64,000 nt of DNA from Cryomorpha sp963836915 (GTDB lineage Bacteria; Bacteroidota; Bacteroidia; Flavobacteriales_D; Cryomorphaceae). The notes under the pieces are model-generated. The model saw only the letters and a program-made list of their open reading frames with translations, did not search any database and had not been told where the DNA came from. The position numbers were made by a program, and so were the translations under genes. Positions 34,521 through 42,083 of this stretch are shown piece by piece. The stretch is from contig CAWILH010000002.1 in the NCBI GenBank assembly GCA_963836915.1, forward strand, positions 2,852,001-2,916,000, written 5' to 3'. Positions within the stretch are counted from its first letter, which is position 1. The number at the start of each line of letters is the position of its first letter.

Positions 34521-36098
34521 TCAGAGCTCTTCTGGGTATATGCTCAGCCTTTCGGGAAATACCCCGTCGCAGTAGATTCCGGTGTTCCACTCCCCATCTC
34601 CATTTTCATCAAAAATGAGTTTCAGGGAATATTGTCCTGGCTCCAGCTGCGGAAAGTCTTTTTGAAGCGATCCTTCAAATGTTTCGGTGGCCACTACCTG
34701 ATTGCTCGCGTTCAAGAGTTGCAACACCTTTTTTATTTCGGTAGCAGTGCTATCAGCCTCCTTGATATTTACCGTTAGGCTGCCATAATACTCGCTGTCT
34801 TGCAGGCTGAAGGGTATGGAAAGGCTATCGCTATAGGTATCGTAAATATCTTTGAAAGCGCCCGCTGTGGCCTTGAAGATATAAGTGGCATCTTTTTTAA
34901 AGGCGTAATGCACGAGCAGATTTCTATTGAGCGATTTCTTTTCAAAATCTCTCGGATAAACCCTTACGCTATCTTCTAAGAAATAGACCAATGATGTATC
35001 AACTTCCTGAAGTGGGTTATTGGAAGTGAGTGAAAAAGTCTTGTTTAGGTTCAGTTTTGAACGGTTGGTATTGGTGGTGATTTTGAGCTCTGCTTTTTCC
35101 TTGTATTTGGCATCCGTCTCTAAGTACCAATACGAAGTATCGTTTAAAGCGACCCCATCGGTGGTGTAAACGATGATCTCTTCTAGATCATTCTCTTTGG
35201 GAAGCATGATCCAACTTTTTAGGCTATCGCGGCGGGTATTCAAAAGGTTGATGGCTTCAAATTCTTCTCCCGTGGCCGGGTCGGCAAATTTTACCAAAGG
35301 CGCAGCGGCTGGCACATTGAACACGGTCAGATAGAAGCCATAATCTTTTCCGGTCTGGGAAGAGATGTATTGGCTCGTATCATTTTCTATAAAGCCTTGC
35401 AATACGCCTATTTTACTGCTGTCGCGATAGCTGCTCATTACCGGCTCACTCGAAAAAGCAATGAGCTCGGGAGGCCCATCGTAGAGGTAATTATTATTTT
35501 CTTCGAGCAGCGCAAACCGCTTGAAGCTCCCTTCGGGAAGGTATTTAATGGAATAGTAGCCAGTAGCATCAGAGAGTCCGAAGTAATCGGGGGGGGTGGT
35601 GAGCGGCATGCTGTCTTCGAGCGATCGGTAGAGCATGATCGAGGCTTTCTCTACCGGCTCATTGTCCTTTGCATACATGATTCGCCCTTTGATCTCTAGC
35701 GAATCTATAAAAGTACCGGTAGAAAATACGTAGACCAAATCTAGGTTGGCATTGCCTTCATTGAGATCTACGATCGACTTTCCAAAGTTGAATTGATAGG
35801 TGGTATTTGACCTTAGGGAGTCTTGCCAAGTGACCCGTACACGCTTTCCGCGAATGCTGTAATCGGGTTTTTTCTTAAGCGGTGGCGAGACGATAAGCTG
35901 CTGCCCAAATTCTTTTACCTGTACGTATTCGTCAAATTCTATGGTGAACTCGTTTTGACTGAAACCTGTAGTGAACAGGGGCGGGCTGAATTCAAGAGGT
36001 TGGGGTGGAATATCATCCTTGGGTCCGCCACTGATGCTGCCCGCTTTGGCACAGCCAAACAAGAGCGAAATGAGAATTATGTAAAAACCCGATTTCAG
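34521..36098 (-). CDS. Lipoprotein with N-terminal Big_5-like Ig domain
   Basis: The protein resembles Bacteroidota Ig-like (Big_5) lipoproteins: after GGPKDDIPPQPLEFSPPLF comes NEFTIEFDEYVQV, then a CarboxypepD_reg-like segment (IKGRIMYAKDNEPVEKASIML) and a long beta-rich C-terminus. A lipoprotein signal KSGFYIILISLLFGC is complete only if translation begins at CTG 36098, which overlaps the TGA of the upstream gene (CTGA). The first standard start, TTG 36062, would leave just MFGCAKAG and no signal. It would be anchored at the outer membrane. Its function is unknown. Confidence 0.8.
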   Translation of the reverse strand: MKSGFYIILISLLFGCAKAGSISGGPKDDIPPQPLEFSPPLFTTGFSQNEFTIEFDEYVQVKEFGQQLIVSPPLKKKPDYSIRGKRVRVTWQDSLRSNTTYQFNFGKSIVDLNEGNANLDLVYVFSTGTFIDSLEIKGRIMYAKDNEPVEKASIMLYRSLEDSMPLTTPPDYFGLSDATGYYSIKYLPEGSFKRFALLEENNNYLYDGPPELIAFSSEPVMSSYRDSSKIGVLQGFIENDTSQYISSQTGKDYGFYLTVFNVPAAAPLVKFADPATGEEFEAINLLNTRRDSLKSWIMLPKENDLEEIIVYTTDGVALNDTSYWYLETDAKYKEKAELKITTNTNRSKLNLNKTFSLTSNNPLQEVDTSLVYFLEDSVRVYPRDFEKKSLNRNLLVHYAFKKDATYIFKATAGAFKDIYDTYSDSLSIPFSLQDSEYYGSLTVNIKEADSTATEIKKVLQLLNASNQVVATETFEGSLQKDFPQLEPGQYSLKLIFDENGDGEWNTGIYCDGVFPERLSIYPEEL

Positions 36099-36555
36099 AC
36101 CGCTACCTTTTCAAAGGTTCCTATCAGCGCAGCTATTTGCTCCAGCGCAGCCGCATCTAAGCTGTTGAAATCATCCAGTTCCGAACTGTCTACATCCAGC
36201 ACTGCCCATACATTGCCTTCGGTATCCCTTATGGGCACTACCACTTCCGACTTTGACAGGGCGCTGCACGCTATATGGCCTGGAAATTCATCAACATCGG
36301 CCACAATGATTGTTTTATTTTCGGCCAAGCTGACCCGCATACTCCCCTTCCTTTGCGGATGCGCGTGCAGGCCACGGAGCCTTGAAAAGGCCCTAGCACT
36401 AATTCATCCCGCTTGACCAGATAGAACCCTACCCAAAAATAGCCGGGCAAATCCTTGAGCAGGGCGGAGATATTGCTTAGGTTGGCAATGAGATCGGGCT
36501 CTCCGCCAGTCACCGCTTCAATCTTTTGAATTACTTCTTGATAGGCTCTTTTCAT
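36095..36555 (-). pseudogene. msrC: Free methionine-(R)-sulfoxide reductase (GAF type), frameshifted
   Basis: This GAF-domain fRMsr reduces free methionine-R-sulfoxide. The family core is clear: GYFWVGFYLVKRDELVLGPF, then ACTRIRKGRGVCGSAW and HIACSALSKSEVVVPI. Its three Cys are spaced 10 and 24 apart once the frame is restored, as in E. coli YebR. The frame breaks after GVCGSAW: one G is missing at 36325-36326, and AENKTIIVADVDEFPGH continues in the other frame. It is in a row with the lipoprotein gene (overlap CTGA) and is preceded by comF. Every other residue looks functional, so a sequence error is possible. Confidence 0.85.
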
Positions 36556-36573
36556 TGGTACGAAGATAGTTGA

Positions 36574-37272
36574 TTAGGCCGAGGCGATTGCAGCAACGCT
36601 GATATCCCTAGCACCTGCTTCGAGCAGCTCCCGACCGCAGGCTTCGAGGGTAGAGCCGGTAGTGATAACGTCATCGAGCAGGAGAATATGCCGTCCCCTG
36701 ATTTTTTTGGGTTCATTGATTTCAAAAATATGCTCCACGTTCAGCCAGCGGTCGAACCGGCCTTTGCGCGTCTGAGTGGTATTGGCTACCGATCGCTGCA
36801 CGGCATCAAAGGCGATCGGCACTTTCAAAATTGATGCCATACCGCGCGCTATGGAGTCGCATTGATTATAGCCGCGCAGCTTCTGCTTTGCCGGATGCAG
36901 CGGCAGAGGAACGATTATATCTCCGAGATCGAGATCGTCGGCGAGCAAATCGAGGGCAAAGAGCATCCCCAACCGCTCCCCAATATCTTCACGGTCGCGG
37001 TACTTGAGCTGGTGCAAAAGGTCTTGGGTCACATTGCCTTTATGAAACAATAAGAAGGCGTATGCGGCGTTTATCGGGATTCTTCCTGCAAATTTGAAGA
37101 AGACAGGATTGTCGCTGATTCGATGAAACTGGGTTTTTGGAAGCTTGTAAAGGCAAGCCAGGCAGAGTGTATCTTCTTGATGGTTAAGGCTTGTGTAGCA
37201 GGAAAGGCATATTCTAGGAAACACTAGCCCACGAAGATCATCCAACCACCGAAAATTGTATTTTTGCTTCAT
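36574..37272 (-). CDS. ComF-family phosphoribosyltransferase-like protein
   Basis: This 232-residue ComF-like protein is linked to DNA uptake in transformable bacteria. A Cys4 zinc site (CLSC ... CLAC) is at residues ~22-40, and a type I PRTase fold follows, with IIVPLPLHPAKQKLRGYNQC and the PRPP-loop ILLLDDVITTGSTLEAC. The role in Bacteroidota has not been established for this protein. It is upstream of the msrC gene on the same strand, 18 bases away, and divergent from the coiled-coil protein at 37335. Confidence 0.9.
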   Translation of the reverse strand: MKQKYNFRWLDDLRGLVFPRICLSCYTSLNHQEDTLCLACLYKLPKTQFHRISDNPVFFKFAGRIPINAAYAFLLFHKGNVTQDLLHQLKYRDREDIGERLGMLFALDLLADDLDLGDIIVPLPLHPAKQKLRGYNQCDSIARGMASILKVPIAFDAVQRSVANTTQTRKGRFDRWLNVEHIFEINEPKKIRGRHILLLDDVITTGSTLEACGRELLEAGARDISVAAIASA

Positions 37273-37334
37273 CGCGCCAGTGAAATTAATTATTAAAATT
37301 AGCAGATTTTAGTCAGCATAAAGTCCAAAAAAAT

Positions 37335-38246
37335 ATGACGGAACAAAAAGAGTCTCAAAATAAGAAATATATTATTTTAATTGCGGTACTAGCGCTTATC
37401 AGCATAGTGCTCGGAGTGTTGCTTTTCAACTCGGCCAATAAGGTAAAGGAGACCACCCAAACGGTGAGCAGCCTTGAAGTAGAGCAGCTCCAATTGCAAA
37501 ATGACCTACAGGAGATGCTTATTCAATACGACACCATTACGGTAGATAATGATAGGCTAAATGCCGAAATATTGGGTCAGCAAGAGCAGATAAAAGATAT
37601 GCTCAAGCAGATAGAAAAGAATAAGGATGACGCCTACATTATCTCAAAACTGAAGAAAGAAGCGGCTACCCTGCGCGATATCATGAAAGGCTATTTGGTA
37701 ACGATTGACTCTTTGAACACGCTTAACAAAGATTTGCAGGCCAACAATCAAGTTCTGGCTACGGAACTCTCGCAGACCAAGTCGCGGGCAGATAAACTTG
37801 AGTCAAAGAAGTCGGAGCTCGAAGAAGTCGTGGCTACGGGCTCCATCCTACAGGCGCGGGGTATGAGCAGCGTAGGGCTTCGCATCAGAAATAACGGCAA
37901 GCAGGTAGAGATCAACAAGGCAGATAAGACCGAGCTGATCAAGACCTGCACCGAAATTGCCGAGAACAGGATTTCGCCTAGCGGAAGGAAGGTCATATAT
38001 CTGCGCATCATATCGCCCGATGGCGTGGTGCTCGATGCCAATGACGGTGAAGACAATCGATTCGAATTCAATGGTGTAAGCGGGAAGTATAGCGTGATGC
38101 GCGTCATTAATTATGAAAATGAAGGCATGGAGCTTTGTATTTTCTATACCGTCACGGAAGGCATGGAGCTGGCCACAGGAAAGTATATCATCGAGATGTA
38201 CGAGAGTGGAGCTCTGATCGGTAAGACGGATTTTGATTTGAAGTAG
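37335..38246 (+). CDS. Membrane-anchored coiled-coil protein
   Basis: The 303-residue protein has a short cytoplasmic N-terminus, a transmembrane helix (~residues 12-30, IILIAVLALISIVLGVLLF) and a long coiled coil (~35-170, heptads rich in L, Q, E and K). The C-terminal ~120-residue beta-rich domain starts ILQARGMSSVGLRIRNNGKQ. This layout is common in Bacteroidota proteins of unknown function. It should face the periplasm. No catalytic residues are evident. It marks the left edge of the minus-strand accessory island. Confidence 0.78.
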   Translation: MTEQKESQNKKYIILIAVLALISIVLGVLLFNSANKVKETTQTVSSLEVEQLQLQNDLQEMLIQYDTITVDNDRLNAEILGQQEQIKDMLKQIEKNKDDAYIISKLKKEAATLRDIMKGYLVTIDSLNTLNKDLQANNQVLATELSQTKSRADKLESKKSELEEVVATGSILQARGMSSVGLRIRNNGKQVEINKADKTELIKTCTEIAENRISPSGRKVIYLRIISPDGVVLDANDGEDNRFEFNGVSGKYSVMRVINYENEGMELCIFYTVTEGMELATGKYIIEMYESGALIGKTDFDLK

Positions 38247-38288
38247 TTCGTTTCGCCTGCCAAATTCGGATCAAGGCTACCCTAAGGG

Positions 38289-38774
38289 CTACTCGTAATC
38301 TTCGGTGAAGCCTCTAATTACCAAGGTTTCTTTTTTGTAAAGGAACACGCGGTCTTCATTGCCGCCGTAATACTTTGCAAGCGAAAAAGGCTCCCTATCA
38401 AAGACGATATCAAATTCACAATAGAACGAAGGGCAATCCAGCCGAATATGTTCCTTGAACAAAGCACCGATCTTGTCGCACGCTACCCCAAAATACCGAT
38501 TTTGAGCGGTGCTCATGATGTCAATTCCCGATTCCGACTCATCGCTATGCAGAATAATCATGGACACTTTTTCGCTCGCCCAAGCGGAGTAGGCTCTTTC
38601 TGGATATGCTATTGAATCATTCAATTCTGTCCAGAAATTTGTAGAGTTAAAAACGCATTCGTCAATGACGGTTGCCAAACTTTTAAAAGGGATGCTCTGA
38701 TGCTGAGCAGGCGATACATTATGTGCCAAGATGAAACCAAAACAAAGCGCTAAAATAATCTGATAGGTTTTCAT
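38289..38774 (-). CDS. Small secreted paralogue 1, TonB-C-like fold
   Basis: This is a 161-residue protein with a signal peptide (IILALCFGFILAHNVSPA then Q). It shares with the genes at 38887, 41046 and 41578 a core of FW..+..I.YP..A (FWTELNDSIAYPERAYSAWA), a segment STAQNRYF, then a stretch ending CPSFYCEFDIVFDREPF and LVIRGF near the C-terminus. The YP..A start, the following two strands and the SSAQN-like turn recall the TonB C-terminal domain, but no membrane anchor or proline linker is present. Function is unknown. It is the last gene of the tandem array. Confidence 0.72.
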   Translation of the reverse strand: MKTYQIILALCFGFILAHNVSPAQHQSIPFKSLATVIDECVFNSTNFWTELNDSIAYPERAYSAWASEKVSMIILHSDESESGIDIMSTAQNRYFGVACDKIGALFKEHIRLDCPSFYCEFDIVFDREPFSLAKYYGGNEDRVFLYKKETLVIRGFTEDYE

Positions 38775-39231
38775 TTTGCCGATTTAATATTCAAATGAAT
38801 CCGCCCAATTTGGATAGCGGTTTGGCGGATACAGCACTGTATCATACTCTTCAACTCAATCATTGTCCAGAAATAATTAGAGTAATTTAATAATCAGTTG
38901 TGATTAACGGTAAACTATAACCGCGTATGAGCAAAACATTGGACTCTGCCAAATAATCGCGAACGAATTCAGGGCTCCATTTAAAACGCCACGGTTCCAT
39001 ATCAAAGAATACGTAGAACTGAACAATGAACTCAGGGCAGCCAACCTTCAAGTTAGACTTAAATAGTGGTTCCAACTTTTGAATTTCATCATGTAGAGCT
39101 ATATTCTGGTTTGCCCCCCTATAAATCGGACAAATTACGATAGGGTTAATAAATGAGTGGTACAAGGTACTAATTTTGTTGTGCCAGATGCAACCGATGG
39201 TGACCTTTATACCGATGGTTGAAGACGCAGG

Positions 39232-40077
39232 TCATATCTCTATGGCCTGCGTTTGTTTTTGTTGCCCTTCGGGCATGCCAGATGCTGCCCTCAAGCTCCC
39301 ATTGCCCGATAGCTGATAATGTGGCACTTTCAGCCTGTGTTTGAGAGGTTTGTTCTTACGCGGTATTGACTCAATGAGTCCGTCTTTCCATAGATTCCAG
39401 AACATTACCGGGGATAGGTGATCGAGGCTTCCATGAAGTCTTATCGTGTTGTAAATGTCATAGAAACCGTGGAGATGAACCTCCAAATCAGTGATTGTGG
39501 AGAAGTCTTTTCTGCTAAGTGACTTCCCCAAAATAGCATGAAAGCTTTCGATGTGCCCGTTTTCTTCAGGTGTGTAGGGGTGCGTAAAGACTTGGTTAAG
39601 ATGATTATCAGTCATGTACTTTTGTACCTCTTTGGCAACGAACCTGCTGTCATTGTCGTTGCGCACTTCGATGGTGATTTCTTTGTTGGGCATTTGATGC
39701 GGTTGTAAATAGTTGAGGATAACTTGCTGCCAAGCAGAGATTACCTGATTCTTTTTGATCGAATAAGCCACTTGCCAATGTAGAACTTTACGGGTGAAGC
39801 AATCGATGATAGTCAGTATGTAGGCATAGCGCTGGTGAGAGGCTACCCACTGGAACTTTATATCCATTTCGATTACCATAAGTCGCCCAGTAGGATTAAC
39901 CCTCCTGTACTTGGCATAGGGACGCGGCGCCTTCTTCCTGGCTTCATGAAGCAACTGCCACTGATCCATCAATCGGTATACTTTCTTGCGGTTGATGATG
40001 TACCCGAGCAACATCAACGCTGCTGTCATTGCCTTGTAGCCATAATCCGTTTCTGGGTCAGATTTGATGTCGGCCAT
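39232..40077 (-). CDS. IS transposase orfB, integrase core (rve)
   Basis: This is the catalytic half of an IS3/IS481-like transposase. The integrase core is seen in VIEMDIKFQWV (first Asp), RNDNDSRFVAKEV (second Asp) and PEENGHIESFHAIL (Glu). The first start codon in this frame is internal. The frame stays open upstream to about 40299, where a -1 shift on A9G from orfA would produce the full OrfAB protein, including LIGLSKHSYYYKPKPG. An inverted repeat (ACGCAGG ... CCTGCGT) around 39224-39251 overlaps the stop. Confidence 0.88.
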   Translation of the reverse strand: MADIKSDPETDYGYKAMTAALMLLGYIINRKKVYRLMDQWQLLHEARKKAPRPYAKYRRVNPTGRLMVIEMDIKFQWVASHQRYAYILTIIDCFTRKVLHWQVAYSIKKNQVISAWQQVILNYLQPHQMPNKEITIEVRNDNDSRFVAKEVQKYMTDNHLNQVFTHPYTPEENGHIESFHAILGKSLSRKDFSTITDLEVHLHGFYDIYNTIRLHGSLDHLSPVMFWNLWKDGLIESIPRKNKPLKHRLKVPHYQLSGNGSLRAASGMPEGQQKQTQAIEI

Positions 40078-40262
40078 CTCATCTACAACTGCCTCATTGG
40101 ATATTAAAACAATGCTTCCATCGTCTTGCAGCTGCGGGCAATGAGTCGATGGCTTTCTGCCCTTGGTACCCGGTTTGGGCTTGTAGTAGTAACTATGCTT
40201 ACTTAAGCCTATAAGGGCAAGTACTGTGTCACGCTTAAGACCTTTGCCGATATGCTGCCGTG

Positions 40263-40595
40263 CTAAAGCAACTTTCTCAGATGTGGATACTTTTTTTTTA
40301 GCAAGTCGTTTTTCAGCGCGTTCTCAAGTTTCTCTTGCGCGAGTAGCTCTTTGAGCATCCGGTTTTCTTTCTCAAGTGCTTTGACGGTCCTGAGCTTCTC
40401 TTTTACCGCACTGTGATCAAGGCCGTCCGCGCCCTGGTCATCATACTTGTTTTTCCAATAGTAAAACGTAGCTGGGTAGAGCGAATACTTCTCCAGTGTG
40501 GCCTTTACACTTGTTTCACGGGCTTCCTTCAGGATAGCCAGCTTTTCTTCTTTGGTGAACTTCTTGGTTCCTTTTTCAGTCGTTTTCACGTCCAT
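40263..40595 (-). CDS. IS transposase orfA, helix-turn-helix part
   Basis: This ~110-residue protein has a helix-turn-helix (FTKEEKLAILKEARETSVKA, then LEKYSLYPATFYYWKNKY) and a leucine-zipper-like stretch (VKALEKENRMLKELLAQEKL), typical of IS3-type OrfA. Start at ATG 40595 (MDVKTTEKG) is likely, since the longer frame to 40631 extends toward the IS end. It ends just after an A9G run that permits -1 frameshifting into orfB. Confidence 0.85.
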   Translation of the reverse strand: MDVKTTEKGTKKFTKEEKLAILKEARETSVKATLEKYSLYPATFYYWKNKYDDQGADGLDHSAVKEKLRTVKALEKENRMLKELLAQEKLENALKNDLLKKKYPHLRKLL

Positions 40596-41045
40596 AATTA
40601 CGAATTTCTTTCCGTAATCGTGTCCGACCATTTAGGGGTGCTCAACATATTCTGAGCAGAACTTGAAATTTTGACCCGTTCGGATCGGTAATAGCCTGGA
40701 TTGTAAGTAATTGTTATTTTAACTTTTTCGCCTGACTGAACTTTAAGAGCATTGATAGGATAACGAAGTGTCTTTATTAACTCTTTCTCAAAATTTTCAG
40801 GATTTTTCGCCCAAGTAGATGTAAATGATGTCAAACTTGAAAAAAGTTGGTAATCTTTTTGAGCCTTGACGTCAGAAAAACGTAGCGTTGAGCACCAAAA
40901 AAGCAAGGTAATCTTCAGCCAAATTTTCATCTCTTAAAGGTATTGCAGTCCAAGAATATTTTATTAAACCAATTCGATTTGAGCCCATGAGTGGCTCCTG
41001 CGCTCTGAAACGTAAATTGAAAATTTCTGATCAAAATTGCTTCGT

Positions 41046-41528
41046 TTATTTTAAATCCTTGAGATATCCTTTTACCAAAATTGCTTCAGCTGGATCTAGG
41101 GGTATGTTCCCATTTCGGTTAAAACTACGCGAGTAGCGGAACGGTTCCATGTCAAAGTAGACGTAAAGTTCTGTGTAAAAAGCCTGACAATTTTTCTTTA
41201 AATGCTTCTTCAAAATTGGGGCTATTTTATCAACTTCTTGTGCAAAATATCTGTTACGAGCGCTGCTCGTGAGGTTTATGCAATCAGAATTTAATGGGTT
41301 ATAAATTAACGTGATCTGCACCGCTTCACTTGCCCAAGCTTCGCGAGCCTTCACTGGGTAGGTGATTTTTTTATTGACGTCCTTCCAGAACCGAGCACTG
41401 TCTTTAGTGCAGCTTGCAATAACAGGCCGGACTTTTTGATTACGTAAGTCTTGACTTTGAGCGTATATATCTGACTGATAAAGAGCAAACAAGATAGATA
41501 TTGACAAAAAAATAGGTAGATTAAACAT
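41046..41528 (-). CDS. Small secreted paralogue 3, TonB-C-like fold
   Basis: Signal peptide FNLPIFLSISILFALYQSDI then YAQ; 160 residues. Family marks: RFWKDVNKKITYPVKAREAW, VQITLIYNP, LTSSARNRYF, IAPILKKHLKKNCQAFY, LYVYFDMEPFRYS and ILVKGYLKDL. It shares these with its neighbours on both sides, so the array arose by tandem duplication. The residues between YP and the SSA turn fit a beta-beta pair as in TonB_C. Function is unknown. Confidence 0.75.
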   Translation of the reverse strand: MFNLPIFLSISILFALYQSDIYAQSQDLRNQKVRPVIASCTKDSARFWKDVNKKITYPVKAREAWASEAVQITLIYNPLNSDCINLTSSARNRYFAQEVDKIAPILKKHLKKNCQAFYTELYVYFDMEPFRYSRSFNRNGNIPLDPAEAILVKGYLKDLK

Positions 41529-41577
41529 CTATTTTACGTGATTAAATGATTTTAAATCTCAATTAAGATTAACGTGG

Positions 41578-42066
41578 TTAGTAGTCGCGAGATAAAAAAG
41601 GTTGTAGGCAGCCCCGATAGACTAGCAAATTGTTTTCAATCAAATATCGCTCCCCGGGTTTAGGAAGTTTCTCATATTGAAAAGGCTCTATATCGAAATA
41701 GACAAAGAATGTAGTAATAAAAGCTTCACAATCCCTTTTTGTGTGGACCTTGAAGACATATTCAAGTTTATGTATCGATTGTGCGAAGTATGGATTTTGA
41801 GCAGAACTACTTATTTTAATGGTGCCGCCAAGTGATTTTGGTTGTGGGTCAAAATAAATCATTACTTCCACTCTTTCGGCGCAGAGACCATCTTGAACGG
41901 GCAACGGGTAATGAATAGTGGTACGTACGCGCTCCCAGAATGCCGTCGTGTCCGTGAGCAAATTTTTTACAACTTCATCAACGGGAAGCATCGAAGGCAG
42001 GATGCTCTGCGCAAAGGTGTTATTTGCCGTGAAATTAAAGAATATTAAAAGGTATACAACTTTCAC
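41578..42066 (-). CDS. Small secreted paralogue 4, TonB-C-like fold
   Basis: A 162-residue protein with an N-terminal signal sequence (VVYLLIFFNFTANNTF, AQ). Core: AFWERVRTTIHYPLPVQDG, VEVMIYFDPQP, IKISSSAQNPYF, LEYVFKVHTKRDCEAF, FFVYFDIEPFQY and LLVYRGCL. This is the first gene of the array, directly downstream of the T9SS metalloprotease gene (18 bases), so co-transcription from that gene is likely. Both Cys and the YP motif are conserved within the family; function is unknown. Confidence 0.75.
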   Translation of the reverse strand: MKVVYLLIFFNFTANNTFAQSILPSMLPVDEVVKNLLTDTTAFWERVRTTIHYPLPVQDGLCAERVEVMIYFDPQPKSLGGTIKISSSAQNPYFAQSIHKLEYVFKVHTKRDCEAFITTFFVYFDIEPFQYEKLPKPGERYLIENNLLVYRGCLQPFLSRDY

Positions 42067-42083
42067 TCGGAGAAAGAAATAAT

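Larger units (their letters stand above)
39109..40646 (-). mobile_element. IS3-like element with 8-bp target duplication
   Basis: The 1538-bp element has related ends (GTTTGCCCCCCTATAAAT on the left; GTTGAGCACCCCTAAATG read inward from the right) and is flanked by ATATTCTG at 39101-39108 and 40647-40654. It has two minus-strand frames, orfA and orfB, joined by a slippery run of nine As and a G at 40290-40299. An 8-bp duplication is long for classic IS3 elements. It cuts a gene of the secreted paralogue array. Confidence 0.88.
38887..40930 (-). pseudogene. Small secreted paralogue 2, interrupted by an IS
   Basis: Two halves of one gene flank the IS at 39109-40646. The N-terminal half (40930 downward) has a signal peptide (IWLKITLLFWCSTLRFSDV, AQ) and reads LRYPINALKVQ ... 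VKISSSAQN. The C-terminal half reads NIALHDEIQKLEPLF ... FYVFFDMEPWRF ... VLLIRGYSLP, ending at 38887. Removing the IS and one copy of the 8-bp target repeat ATATTCTG restores one frame (SSAQNIALHDE). All family positions are then present, so the gene was intact before the insertion. Confidence 0.82.
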
